Assembly (NCBI GenBank): GCA_026707615.1
Contig: JAPOWL010000513.1
Location: 1-33,121, forward strand
Source of the DNA: Acidobacteriota bacterium
Lineage (GTDB): Bacteria; Acidobacteriota; Vicinamibacteria; Vicinamibacterales; UBA8438
DNA: 33,121 nt
Reading direction: 5' to 3'
Shown: positions 1 through 8,144 of the stretch, piece after piece
Layout of the letters: each line of letters starts with the position of its first letter
Numbering within the stretch: position 1 is the stretch's first letter
The notes under the pieces: model-generated
Seen by the model: the letters and a program-made list of their open reading frames with translations, nothing else
The model's database searches: none
What the model was told of the DNA's origin: nothing
Translations under genes and position numbers: made by a program

Positions 1-335
1 GCCGGCAGGGCGGGAAGCAGGTGCAAGGTGGCGTACCCGGCCAGCGCCCCGCCCGCGATGACGGCCGCCAGACGGCCTTGTAGCGCCGGGGGCTCCACGC
101 CCCTGGCCGCCCATCGCGTCCCGAGCGCGGCGCCGGCGGCCAGACCCGCCAGGAACGTCGCGAGCATCACGGTGAAGGCGTAGACGGACGACCCGAGGAC
201 GAGGCCGAGCAGGCGGGTCCAGGCCACCTCGTAGGTCATCGCAATGGCTCCGGAGACGCCGACGACCAGCCGCGGGAACGGACCCGGGTCCGGGTCGGGA
301 GGCGGGATCGGATCGGCGGCCGGCTATGCGACCGG
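1..335 (-). pseudogene. Second membrane half of a spermidine-synthase-type protein, cut off by stops and by the window edge
   Basis: Read leftwards, this is in the same frame as the 336-989 reading frame but lies beyond two in-frame stops, TGA at 336-338 and TAG at 324-326. From about 280 down to 1 it encodes a clean membrane segment. It contains GAIAMTYEVAWTRLLGLVLG and then TFLAGLAAGAALG. This repeats the first-half motif found at the start of the upstream fragment, as expected for the fused MFS/spermidine-synthase membrane proteins whose N-terminal region is an internal duplication. Between the stops and this segment there is a Pro/Asp-rich linker that is open in a neighbouring frame. Either two compensating indels or real decay explains this. 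An internal ATG at 237-239 could restart translation, but no ribosome site is obvious. The gene continues past position 1. Confidence 0.5.
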
Positions 336-989
336 TCACGCCCGGGAGGCCGCTAGCGACGGGAGGGCGTGCGGCACGTTGACCGCTGCGGCGGCAGTCC
401 TGGTCAGCGCGGCGCCGGCGAGCGGGAGCACGACGAAGCCGGTGACCACGACCCCGAGCACCGCGCCGGCCACGTTCACCGCATAGAGCCCCCCCACGCC
501 GGCCCCGGCACTGCCCACGCTGCCGCGGACCAGCCGGCTCAGGACCGGCAGGGTGCCGCCGAGGAGCGTCGTCGGCACGAGCAGGACGGCCAGCGCCAGC
601 AGGAAGCGGAGGAGGCTTTCCGTGTAGAACGAGGCGCCGAGCGCGTCCGGGAGGGCGGCCAGGACCGGCCGGATGCCGCCGACGAGCATGGGCACGGTCA
701 GGGCACTCGCACCCACGCCGATCTCGAGGACCCCGTAAACCGCCAGCGGATGGTGCGGCGTCCGGTCGACCCAGCGACCGATGACGAACGCGCCGAGCGC
801 GAGGCCGGCCATGAACGCGGTGAGGATGGCCGTGACGGCGAAGTGGGCGGATCCGAAGACGAGCACGAGCAGACGCAGCCAGACGACCTCGTACACGAGC
901 CCGGCCGCCCCGGACAGGAAGAAGAGGCCGATCGCGACTCGCCGCAACGAGGTTGTGCCCGACTCCGCGCCGCCGCTCGTCCCCCGCAT
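336..989 (-). CDS. N-terminal membrane half of a fused spermidine-synthase/MFS-like protein (probably interrupted)
   Basis: This encodes 217 residues that are mostly hydrophobic helices. After a short Arg-containing N-terminus comes FFLSGAAGLVYEVVWLRLL, then TAFMAGLALGAFVIGRW. These are the signature motifs of the polytopic domain of spermine/spermidine synthase-like membrane proteins. Later helices include LLVPTTLLGGTLPVLSRL and GLYAVNVAGAVLGVVVTGF. The family normally continues with a duplicated membrane half and a cytosolic aminopropyltransferase-like domain, but here the frame ends at TGA 336-338 in an atypical tail. The matching second half follows in the same frame below position 300, so this looks like a broken or mis-sequenced gene, not a short natural protein. 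The ATG at 989 has GGAG five bases upstream. The substrate of such fused proteins is generally unproven. Confidence 0.6.
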   Translation of the reverse strand: MRGTSGGAESGTTSLRRVAIGLFFLSGAAGLVYEVVWLRLLVLVFGSAHFAVTAILTAFMAGLALGAFVIGRWVDRTPHHPLAVYGVLEIGVGASALTVPMLVGGIRPVLAALPDALGASFYTESLLRFLLALAVLLVPTTLLGGTLPVLSRLVRGSVGSAGAGVGGLYAVNVAGAVLGVVVTGFVVLPLAGAALTRTAAAAVNVPHALPSLAASRA

Positions 990-1137
990 CGCCGCTCCAG
1001 TCTACGGGCGTACGGGGCCGGGACGGTCCGGCGGCGCCCGGGCGCGGCAGGCGGGCCAGAAGGGAACCCCTGCCCGGGGCCGCCGGCGCCCGGGTTCCGG
1101 CCTGCGGCCCCACGCCCGGCCGGCAGTGGTCGCTCCT

Positions 1138-1145
1138 GCTATGAT
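1138..1145 (+). promoter_or_regulatory. Extended -10 element (TGCTATGAT) upstream of the small peptide and cytochrome c
   Basis: TATGAT at 1140-1145 is preceded by TG plus one base, matching the extended -10 pattern. It is an AT-rich island in GC-rich surroundings, about 30 bases upstream of the GTG at 1176. No convincing -35 hexamer is seen, which is tolerated by extended -10 promoters. Confidence 0.4.
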
Positions 1146-1175
1146 TGCGCGGTCCGATTCAGAACGGAGGCCGAC

Positions 1176-1262
1176 GTGAACCCCCTGCTCGCCATCATCA
1201 TCACTGCCGTGCTTGCCTTCGGCGCCCACGTGCTGCTGACGCTGGCCCTGCGCTCGAAGTAG
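1176..1262 (+). CDS. 28-residue single-pass membrane peptide
   Basis: GTG at 1176 is preceded by GGAGG at 1166-1170 with a 5-base spacer, a near-ideal ribosome site that marks this short frame as real. The product is essentially one hydrophobic helix (NPLLAIIITAVLAFGAH onwards) ending in Arg-Ser-Lys. That predicts a single inner-membrane segment with a positively charged cytoplasmic tail. It ends eight bases before the ATG of the cytochrome c gene, so the two are probably co-transcribed and may be functionally linked, for example as a small anchor or respiratory accessory peptide. I do not recognise a family; the function is unknown. Confidence 0.5.
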   Translation: MNPLLAIIITAVLAFGAHVLLTLALRSK

Positions 1263-1270
1263 CCTCCGCC

Positions 1271-1765
1271 ATGGCGCGCGCCGCCACCGCCCTCGTCGCG
1301 CTGGCTGCGCTCCTCGCCGGTCCGGGCGTGGGGGCGGCGGTTTCCGGCGTCGCCGGGGCAGCACCCTCCGGCCGGGCCACGGGTCCGCCCGCCACCGGAA
1401 CGACCCAGGCTCCACTGTCCGTCTGGAGCGGCGCCTACACCTCGGAGCAGGCAGACCGCGGGGCACCGTTGTATGAGGCGCAATGCGCGGAGTGCCACGG
1501 CCCTTCGCTGGAAGGCGGGGAGACGGCGCCGCCGCTCGCGGGCGCCGACTTCCGCTGGGCGTGGAACGGCCTCTCGGTGGGCGACCTCTTCGAGCGGTTG
1601 CGCGTCTCGATGCCGGAGGGCCGCCCGCGGGCCCTGACCCGCGCCCAGAAGGTCGACGTCCTCGCCTACATGCTGCGAGAGAACGCCTTCCCGGTCGGCG
1701 ACACGGAGTTGCCGAGCCGCAGCTCCCGCCTCGACGCCATCGCCTTCGAGGCGCTCCAGCCGTAG
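1271..1765 (+). CDS. Exported mono-haem c-type cytochrome
   Basis: The product has 164 residues. A hydrophobic Ala/Leu-rich export signal covers roughly residues 3-30 and is followed by a Pro/Thr/Gly-rich linker. The class I cytochrome c fold then starts at YTSEQADRGAPLYEAQCAEC. The haem site CAECH is at residues 72-76 and the likely distal ligand is Met114 in SMPEG, followed by a C-terminal helix (QKVDVLAYMLREN). This arrangement is typical of small periplasmic cytochromes that accept electrons from quinoprotein dehydrogenases; several PQQ-type propellers lie nearby. The start is the only ATG ahead of the signal, and it follows the 28-residue membrane peptide after 8 bases. The electron donor here is inferred from context, not shown. 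Confidence 0.85.
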   Translation: MARAATALVALAALLAGPGVGAAVSGVAGAAPSGRATGPPATGTTQAPLSVWSGAYTSEQADRGAPLYEAQCAECHGPSLEGGETAPPLAGADFRWAWNGLSVGDLFERLRVSMPEGRPRALTRAQKVDVLAYMLRENAFPVGDTELPSRSSRLDAIAFEALQP

Positions 1766-1774
1766 CCACGCAGT

Positions 1775-1795
1775 CCTGCCCTCGGCCGAGGCAGG
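1775..1795. terminator. Candidate bidirectional hairpin between convergent genes
   Basis: CCTGCC (1775-1780) pairs with GGCAGG (1790-1795) around a 9-base loop that itself is largely self-complementary. It lies between the convergent stops of the cytochrome c gene (1765) and the LVIVD gene (1827). There is no U-tract, so it is a positional call only. Confidence 0.35.
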
Positions 1796-1826
1796 GCGTC
1801 CTCCCGCGGTTGAAGCGCGCGGACTC

Positions 1827-2891
1827 CTAGCGTCTCTCCAGCAGCACCACCCAGCGATCGTGCCCCTCGCGCTCGCTGTCGCCCACCACGACCGCCACGA
1901 GCGAACCGTCCGCCGAGACGTCGCGCGTCGGCCGTGGCGTCGGGAACGTCCCAACCAGGGCCGAGCCGCCCGGATCGGAGACGTCCACGACCGAGACGCC
2001 GGCCTCGTTGTCGGCCACGAACACCTCGTCGCCGTTCATCGAGACCCGCGTCGCGCGGCCCGGTGTCGCGACGCTGGCCACCTTCTCCGGCGCCGCGGGG
2101 TCGGACACGTCGTACACCTGGACGTCGCCGCCGCCCGCGCCGACGATGAGCGTCGGCCGCTCGGCCGTGCCGGGCGACACGTCGATGTCGCGCGGGGCGT
2201 TCGGCGCATGGAGAACCCCCACCGGCTCCGGCATCCCGGACCGCGCCAGATCGAAGACGTACAGGCCGGACGGCGAATCGGTCGCGAAGGCCAGCGTGCC
2301 GTCGGTGACGACGTCGCGCGCGTAGCCGTCGAGGAAGAACGAGCCGATGCCGGCCGGCGCCGTCTCGTCGGAGATGTCGACCAGCACGAAGCCTTCCATG
2401 TGATCGATGATCCCGACCTTGCCGCTGGCCGTCGCCCCGATCTTCGCCTGCCCGAGCGTCTTGTGCTGGCCGAGAAGCACCGGGCCGCCGGGACCGGAGA
2501 TGTCGAGGATGCCCAGACCGAAGAAGTTGGCGCCGACGTAGGCGCGGTCGCCGGTCAGACGGAAGCCCCAGATCTCCTGCGGGAAGGTGTGCGACCCGAG
2601 CGCGACGGGGCTGGCCGGATCGGAGACGTCTTAGATGGTGAACACGTGCCCGCCCGAGACGTAGGCCCGGGCGCCCCGCACGCGGACCAGCTCCGCCGGC
2701 CCGGGGATCTCCCCCACCGCCTCCAGCGCAAGGTCCTGTGCCGAACCCGGCGCGGGCACCAGGGCAAGGCCGAGCAGGGCCGCAAGAGCGCACGACGCCG
2801 CCCCGCTCGTCGTTCGAGCGCGTGCGTGCCGCCCCAGCCTCGCCCGCAGGTCGGCGAGCGCGCCCGCCAGGAAATCCATCGAGAGCGTCAC
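1827..2891 (-). pseudogene. LVIVD-repeat beta-propeller protein with an in-frame TAA stop
   Basis: The full frame spans about 354 codons. GTG at 2891 is chosen as the start: GGGAGG lies six bases upstream, and the GTG overlaps the TGA of the upstream PQQ-propeller gene as GTGA. A signal peptide follows (SCALAALLGLALVPAPGSAQ). The remainder shows recurrent blades of the LVIVD type, such as GILDISGPGGPVLLG, GFVLVDISDETAP, VQVYDVSDPAAPEKV and VSVVDVSDPGGSALVG. These proteins are extracytoplasmic propellers of unknown ligand. Codon 87 is TAA (2631-2633) in the context FTI-stop-DVSDP, where the family repeat normally has YDVSDP. A single TAC-to-TAA change therefore explains it and the frame is otherwise undamaged. 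It could be a recent nonsense mutation or a sequencing error. Confidence 0.75.
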
Positions 2892-4330
2892 TGGGCGCCT
2901 CCCTTCGCGATGCGGTAGAGCTTCGACTGCGTCCGGATGAAGAGACTGCCGCGGGCGATGGCCGGGGTGGCCAGCGTCATCTCGTCGAGCTGGTTCTTGT
3001 GGAGGATCCGGAACTCCGGCCCGGCCTCGACCACGTAGGTTTCCCCGTCCTCGCTCAGCAGGAACAGCTTGCCGTTGTAGGCCCAGGGCGACGCGGTGAA
3101 GCCATTGCCGATCTCCAGGCGCCGGCGCCCGTAGATCTCCTCTCCGGTCCGCGCGTCGTGGGCCACGAGGAAGCCGCGGTCGAGCAGCGTGTAGTAGGTG
3201 TCGCCGTAGACGATCGCCGTCGTGTTGTACGTGCCGAGCAGCGGGTAGGACCAGGCGATGTCGTCCGACGACGTCAGGGGCCCCGGGAAGCCCGACCGGA
3301 TGCCGCTCCGCATCTGCTCCTCGGTGAAGATGGAGATGTCGCCCGACGCGCCCGGCCGGACCGCGTACACGGGACGCAGCCCGCCGCCCGGATAGCCCGA
3401 GCTGATGTAGACGAGACCGTGGCTCGTGAACGGCGTCGGGATGGTCAGGCCCGACATCCCGTGGAGCTCCCAGAGGAGCTCGCCGTCGAGATCGTACGAC
3501 CGGACCCCCTGCGTGCCGGCCGTCACCAGCTCCGTGCGCAGATCGTGCTCCCAGACGAACGGCGTCGACCAGTTCTGGCCCCGCTCGTCGCGCTCGACCT
3601 GCCAGATCTCGTGGCCCGTGTCCTTGTCGTAGGCGGCCACGAACGAGCGCGTCGTGTTGTCGTTGACGATGTAGACGCGGTCGCCGTGCACGATGGGCGA
3701 CGCCCCCGTGCCCATCTCCAGCGTCGTGTTGTAGGCGTCGAGCTCGGTGAACCAGACGGCCTCGCCGCTCATGTTGAAGGCGGCGAGCTGTCCGATGGCA
3801 CCGAAGTAGACGTAGACGCGGCGGCCGTCGGTGACCGGAGTCTCCGAGGCGAAGGTGTTCTTGAGGTGCCGCTTCCCCGGCGGGATCGCCCGATGGAGCT
3901 CCCGCGCCCAGCGGATCTGCCCGGTGTGGAAGTCGCGGTCGTAGAGCACCCAGCGGTGCTGGTTCGACGTGGCCTCCGAGCCGTTCTCCATCCCCGGGTC
4001 GTAGAGCCCCTTGATCGGGTCGGGCTCGTCGCCGGTGCTGATCGCCGTCGTGACGAAGACATGATCGCCGGCAATCACCGGCGAGCTCCAGGCGAGGCCG
4101 GGGATGTCGGTCTTCCAGACGACGTTCTCGGTCTCGCTCCAGACCTCGGGCAGGTTCGGATCGTCCGGGACCACGCCCGCCGCCGGCCCGCGGAACTGCA
4201 GCCAGTCGTCCTGTCCGGCCGACGCCGGCCGGGCGGCAGCACCCGCGACGACGCCGACGGCCAGGATGCCGACCGCCCATGGCGCGGCCACCCGCGGCGC
4301 GCTCCGGATCGCCCTCATCACTCGACGCAT
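2888..4330 (-). CDS. Exported PQQ-like beta-propeller protein (paralogue 1)
   Basis: The product has 480 residues if the ATG at 4330 is used; a second ATG at 4318 is also possible, and a GGGGGAGG purine run precedes both. The signal peptide runs to about residue 39 (VGVVAGAAARPASA). The mature part begins DDWLQFRGP, the usual opening of these eight-bladed quinoprotein-like propellers. Blade motifs include IPGLAWSSPVIAGDHVFV, FASETPVTDGRRVYVYFG, AAYDKDTGHEIWQVERDE and FTASPWAYNGKLFLLSED. It has close paralogues at 8789-10144 and 30067-31419, with shared motifs such as YAVRPGASGDI and LLDRGFL. No PQQ-ligand set characteristic of true dehydrogenases is evident, so catalytic activity is uncertain. 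It is translationally coupled to the LVIVD gene downstream by a 4-base overlap and is divergent from the SGNH fusion gene. Confidence 0.85.
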   Translation of the reverse strand: MRRVMRAIRSAPRVAAPWAVGILAVGVVAGAAARPASAGQDDWLQFRGPAAGVVPDDPNLPEVWSETENVVWKTDIPGLAWSSPVIAGDHVFVTTAISTGDEPDPIKGLYDPGMENGSEATSNQHRWVLYDRDFHTGQIRWARELHRAIPPGKRHLKNTFASETPVTDGRRVYVYFGAIGQLAAFNMSGEAVWFTELDAYNTTLEMGTGASPIVHGDRVYIVNDNTTRSFVAAYDKDTGHEIWQVERDERGQNWSTPFVWEHDLRTELVTAGTQGVRSYDLDGELLWELHGMSGLTIPTPFTSHGLVYISSGYPGGGLRPVYAVRPGASGDISIFTEEQMRSGIRSGFPGPLTSSDDIAWSYPLLGTYNTTAIVYGDTYYTLLDRGFLVAHDARTGEEIYGRRRLEIGNGFTASPWAYNGKLFLLSEDGETYVVEAGPEFRILHKNQLDEMTLATPAIARGSLFIRTQSKLYRIAKGGAQ

Positions 4331-4471
4331 GCGCCTCCCCCATTCCTCCGCGGACAGTCCGTGTTTCGCGAGCTCGCTCGACAGCGGCGCGACCGGCCCG
4401 ACCGCCCACCGTCGCGGATTGGCGTTCCGGGCCGGGTCCGTCACGCACACACTGCACGGTTCGCGAATCGC

Positions 4472-4500
4472 CTGTCAAGGCTGCGCGAATCGCGCATAAT
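4472..4500 (+). promoter_or_regulatory. Sigma-70-type promoter for the SGNH fusion gene
   Basis: CTGTCA at 4472-4477 and CATAAT at 4495-4500 are separated by exactly 17 bases. They match the -35/-10 consensus at 4 and 5 of 6 positions. The element lies about 100 bases before the ATG at 4600 in the divergent intergenic region. The overlapping sequence reads TTGACA on the opposite strand (4478-4473), but I see no matching -10 for the divergent gene at a good distance. Confidence 0.5.
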
Positions 4501-4599
4501 GGGGGACGCGCCGAACGCCGGCCACCGCCCAGCGACGGGGCGCCGGCGCGGGAACCAACGCAGCACGACGGCCGGCCCGCGGCCGGCAGGAGACGGAAC

Positions 4600-6906
4600 A
4601 TGCAACCAAGCAGAGGAATCGCGGTCCTGACGCTCATCGGACTGCTGGCCGTCCCCGTCCTGGCCGGCGCCCAGGGCGACGACGGCCGCTGGATTGGCAC
4701 CTGGAGCACGGGCCCCCTCGCCCTCGACCCGCCGGCGTCGCCCGAAGCCGGCGAGGCCGCGGCGGGGCTGCCGTTCGGCGCCCCGGTCCGCCAGGCCGAC
4801 CAGACGCTGCGGCAGGTGGTGCGCACCAGCATCGCCGGCACCGAGGTGCGGGTGACCGTCAGCAACGTCTTCGGGAGCGAGCCGCTGGCGATCGGCGCCG
4901 CCCACGTCGCGCTGCGGGACGAAGGCTCGCGCATCGGCGACGGAGCTCCGCTCACGTTCGGGGGCAAGGCCTCCGTCACGATCGAGGGCGGCTCGACGGT
5001 CCTGAGCGACCCGGTGGAGCTCGAGGTGCCGGCGCTCGGCGATCTCGCGGTCGATCTCTACCTCCCCGGCGACACGTGGGGAACCAGCTCGCCCGCCACC
5101 GTCCATTCGACCGGCCTGACCACGAACTACGTCTCCGCGAGCGGCAATCACGCCGGGGCGGCGGAGCTGCCGGTCGAGTCGACGCTGCAGCAGTGGTTCT
5201 ACCTCACCCGCGTCGACGTGCGGAGCGCCACCGCACCGGGGGCCGTCGTGACGCTCGGCGACTCGATCACCGACGGCACCGGTGCGACCCCCGATACGAA
5301 CAGCCGGTGGCCGGACTTCCTGGCCCGACGGCTCGCCGAAGCGTACGGCGAGCGGGCGCCCGGCGTCCTCAACGTCGGGATCGCCGGCAACCGGGTGCTC
5401 AGCGACAACCCGGGCTTCGAGTTCCTGCGGCAGGCGGGCCTCCCCGTTCCCGAGTCGGACGGGCCGCCGAACCCGAACGCGATGTTCGGGCCGAAGGCGC
5501 TCGACCGCCTCGACCGCGACGTGCTCCTGCAGACCGGCGTCACCCACGTCATCGTGCTTGAGTCGATCAACGACATCGGAATGGCGTTCGCCGCCGCGGA
5601 GCCGACCGCCGAGGACATCATCGCGGCCCACCGGGCATTGATACAGCGCGCGCAGGCGCAGGGCCTGACGATATACGCCGGCACGCTGACCCCGTTCGAG
5701 GGCGCGCTCTACTGGACGCCGGAGGGCGAGGCGAAGCGGCAGGCGGTGAACACCTGGATCCGGACGAGCGGCGAGTACGACGGCGTCTTCGACTTCGACG
5801 TCGCCGTCCGCGACCCGGACGCGCCGACGAAGTTCCGGGCCGACTTCCACGCCGACGACTGGCTGCATCCCAACGACGCCGGCTACGAGGCGATGGCGGG
5901 GGCCATCGACCTCGCGCTCTTCGACCCCGAGAAGCCGGGGCCGCCGGTCTCGGTGGCGCCGCGCACCGCCTGGGGCGCCCCCGACCTCGGCGGCGTCTGG
6001 GACTTCCGCACCATCACCCCGCTGGAGCGCCCCGCGGAGCTGGGCGACCGGGCCGTGCTGACCCCGGAGGAGGCGGCGGCGTTCGCGGAGCAGGCGATCG
6101 CAGGGCTCAACGCGGATCGGCGCCCCGACGACGCGGCGCAGGACGTCGAGCGCGCCTACAACGACTTCTGGTGGGATTGGGGCGACTCGCTGACCGAGGA
6201 CCTGCGCACCTCGCTCATCGTCGATCCCCCCGACGGCCGCATCCCGGCCCGGGTCGTCGGCGTCGACGAAGCGGACCAGGCGCGGCGCGCCGGGTGGCAC
6301 CGGCCGATCCGCGAGCGGGTCGTCTTCTACGGTCCGGCGCGGGGACCGGAGGATCTCGGGCTCTCCGAACGGTGCATGCTCGGCTTCAACGCGGGACCGC
6401 CGCTGCTCCCGAGCGCCTACAACAACAACCTGCAGATCTTCCAGACCCCGGACCACGTAGTCATCTACAGCGAGATGGTGCACGACGCCCGCATCGTGCC
6501 CCTCTCCGAGGACCATCCCCACCTGCCGGAGTCGATCCGCCAGTGGATGGGCGACTCGCGCGGCCGCTGGGACGGCGACACGCTGGTCGTCGAGTCGACG
6601 AACTACACCGACAAGACCGGCAGCTTCTACACGATCATCGACTCCTACGGCTCGGGCGAGACGCTCCGGCTCGAGGAACGCTTCACGCGCGTCGACGCCG
6701 ACACCCTGCTCTACTCGTTCACCGTCGACGATCCGGCGACGTTCACGCGACCCATCACGGCCGAGATCCCGATGCAGCGGAGCGACCTGCCGCTGTTCGA
6801 GTACGCCTGCCACGAGGGCAACTACGGCATGACCAACCTGCTCGCCGGCGCGCGCGTGCAGGAGCGCGAAGCCGCCGAGGACGAAGGTGGCGCGGACGGA
6901 CGGTGA
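4600..6906 (+). CDS. SGNH/GDSL esterase fused to a C-terminal YACHEGN-family domain
   Basis: The product has 768 residues. The ATG at 4600 is supported by AGGAG at 4588-4592 and a clear signal peptide (VLTLIGLLAVPVLAGAQ). Residues about 30-200 form a beta-rich N-terminal module. The SGNH hydrolase core follows, with block I LGDSITDG (nucleophile Ser222), GIAGNRV, the Asn block SINDIG, and the DWLHPND block giving Asp420/His423. It should hydrolyse ester groups on an extracellular substrate. From about residue 455 a second domain begins (APDLGGVWDF) and runs to the end, with ERC (Cys592), WMGDSRGRWDGDTLVVES and EYACHEGN (Cys737). That domain is otherwise encoded as a separate protein, for example by the next gene. 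The fusion physically links the esterase to the paralogous family. The substrate cannot be read from sequence. Confidence 0.88.
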   Translation: MQPSRGIAVLTLIGLLAVPVLAGAQGDDGRWIGTWSTGPLALDPPASPEAGEAAAGLPFGAPVRQADQTLRQVVRTSIAGTEVRVTVSNVFGSEPLAIGAAHVALRDEGSRIGDGAPLTFGGKASVTIEGGSTVLSDPVELEVPALGDLAVDLYLPGDTWGTSSPATVHSTGLTTNYVSASGNHAGAAELPVESTLQQWFYLTRVDVRSATAPGAVVTLGDSITDGTGATPDTNSRWPDFLARRLAEAYGERAPGVLNVGIAGNRVLSDNPGFEFLRQAGLPVPESDGPPNPNAMFGPKALDRLDRDVLLQTGVTHVIVLESINDIGMAFAAAEPTAEDIIAAHRALIQRAQAQGLTIYAGTLTPFEGALYWTPEGEAKRQAVNTWIRTSGEYDGVFDFDVAVRDPDAPTKFRADFHADDWLHPNDAGYEAMAGAIDLALFDPEKPGPPVSVAPRTAWGAPDLGGVWDFRTITPLERPAELGDRAVLTPEEAAAFAEQAIAGLNADRRPDDAAQDVERAYNDFWWDWGDSLTEDLRTSLIVDPPDGRIPARVVGVDEADQARRAGWHRPIRERVVFYGPARGPEDLGLSERCMLGFNAGPPLLPSAYNNNLQIFQTPDHVVIYSEMVHDARIVPLSEDHPHLPESIRQWMGDSRGRWDGDTLVVESTNYTDKTGSFYTIIDSYGSGETLRLEERFTRVDADTLLYSFTVDDPATFTRPITAEIPMQRSDLPLFEYACHEGNYGMTNLLAGARVQEREAAEDEGGADGR

Positions 6907-6949
6907 TCCGCACCGCCCGTCGACAGCGGATCAGCAAGGAGCATTCCCG

Positions 6950-7987
6950 ATGCATACACGGACCGACCGGCGCTTCGTCGCCCTGGCCGCGCTTGCGCTG
7001 GCCGGCACTCTCGCCGCCGCCCCCGCGGCGACGGCGCAGCTCGAGCGCGTGGCCGACCCCGACTGGACGATGCCGCGCACGCCCGACGGCCAGCCCGACC
7101 TGCAGGGGATGTGGGGCAACAAGACCCTCACCCCCATGGAGCGGCCCGCCGACGTCGAGGGCCGAGCGTTCCTGACCGACGAGGAGATTGCGCGCATCAA
7201 CCAGCAGCGCGTCATCGACGAGCAGGCGCGGGACGAGGCCCCGGCGCAGCGCTACCAGGCCGGCGGCAACGTCGGCGGCTACGGCAGCTACTGGCTCGAC
7301 GCCGGCGACACGGTGCTCTCGACCGGCCAGACGTCGCTGATCGTGGATCCGCCTGACGGGCGCGCCCCGATCAAGCAGTGGGCGCTCGACGCCAAGGCCT
7401 ACAACCTGGCCCACAACGGCGACCACTACCGCCACATGAGCGTGTGGGACCGCTGCGTGTCGCGCGGCGTCCCCGGCTCGATGCTCCCCGCGGGCTACAA
7501 CAATGCCTATCGCATCGTGCAGACACCCGACCACGTCGCCATCCAGCACGAGATGATCCACGACGTGCGGATCATCCCGCTCTCCGACAAGCCTTTCGTC
7601 GACTCCGACATCCGCCAGTGGATGGGCGATTCGCGCGCCCACTGGGACGGCGACACCCTGGTCGTCGAGTCGCGGAACTTCCACAACCGGGGCTGGATCG
7701 CGTCGAGCGGCGCGGGGCGGCGGCTGAAGGGCATCCCGACCAGCAAGGCGCTCGAGGTCGTCGAGCGCTTCCGCCGCGTCTCCGAGGACACGATCATCTG
7801 GACCGTGACCATCGACGACGCCAACGTCTACGACCGGCCGTGGACGATCTCGATGCCCCTCACCCAGGACCCGGACTACGTCATCTACGAGTACGCCTGC
7901 CACGAGGGCAACTGGGCCGTCCGCAACGCCCTCAGCGGCCAGCGCGCCGTCGACGCCCGCACCGCCGCCGCGACGAACGAGCAGTAG
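6950..7987 (+). CDS. Secreted YACHEGN-family protein (stand-alone copy 1)
   Basis: The product has 345 residues. The ATG at 6950 follows AAGGAG (6936-6941) with an 8-base spacer. A signal peptide runs to about residue 30 (LAAAPAATAQ). The mature protein has the motifs shared by all copies here: PDLQGMWGN near residue 50, TSLIVDPPDGRAP near 128, a Cys in WDRC (169), QTPDHVAIQHEMIHDVRIIP, QWMGDSRAHWDGDTLVVES (224-241), VVERFRRV and EYACHEGN (Cys317). The cysteine pair is conserved across the copies and is probably a disulfide. I know this pattern as an uncharacterised secreted protein of Acidobacteriota-like genomes and cannot assign an activity. It lies 43 bases after the SGNH fusion gene, probably in one operon. 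It lacks the GMEGI-type ending of the other copies and has NWAVRNALSG instead. Confidence 0.82.
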   Translation: MHTRTDRRFVALAALALAGTLAAAPAATAQLERVADPDWTMPRTPDGQPDLQGMWGNKTLTPMERPADVEGRAFLTDEEIARINQQRVIDEQARDEAPAQRYQAGGNVGGYGSYWLDAGDTVLSTGQTSLIVDPPDGRAPIKQWALDAKAYNLAHNGDHYRHMSVWDRCVSRGVPGSMLPAGYNNAYRIVQTPDHVAIQHEMIHDVRIIPLSDKPFVDSDIRQWMGDSRAHWDGDTLVVESRNFHNRGWIASSGAGRRLKGIPTSKALEVVERFRRVSEDTIIWTVTIDDANVYDRPWTISMPLTQDPDYVIYEYACHEGNWAVRNALSGQRAVDARTAAATNEQ

Positions 7988-8100
7988 GGGCATCCCTCTT
8001 GCGGCACCCCTTGCCTCCGGAGAGCGCGGGATCGGGAACACCCCGGTTCCGCGCAGCCGGAGAGCGCGGCACCGCCCGCAGGTTCGGCGGTCCAGGCATC

Positions 8101-8117
8101 GCCCGCCCATGGCGGGC
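8101..8117 (+). terminator. Candidate hairpin downstream of the first YACHEGN gene
   Basis: GCCCGCC (8101-8107) and GGCGGGC (8111-8117) form a perfect 7-bp stem with a CAT loop, 114 bases after the stop at 7987. No T-run follows. The interval also holds two copies of CCGGAGAGCGCGG (about 8017 and 8059) and a GGAAC/GTTCC inverted repeat at 8035-8051. Confidence 0.3.
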
Positions 8118-8144
8118 CGTGCAGTGCAGCCCGAACCGCCCCGG

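Noticed and set aside
4473-4478. Perfect TTGACA on the minus strand as -35 for the PQQ-propeller gene
   Set aside because: No acceptable -10 lies 16-19 bases downstream on that strand. The sequence is better explained as the -35 of the plus-strand promoter.
2631-4979. 782-codon minus-strand frame spanning the PQQ-propeller gene and beyond
   Set aside because: Only its last 87 codons are real (start of the LVIVD gene). The rest is antiparallel or out of frame to the propeller gene and is Arg/Pro/Gly-rich, as expected of a high-GC shadow.
4441-6813. 790-codon minus-strand frame opposite the SGNH fusion gene
   Set aside because: It has no ribosome site, its Val/Arg/Asp-rich composition mirrors the sense codons, and the opposite strand has clear catalytic motifs.
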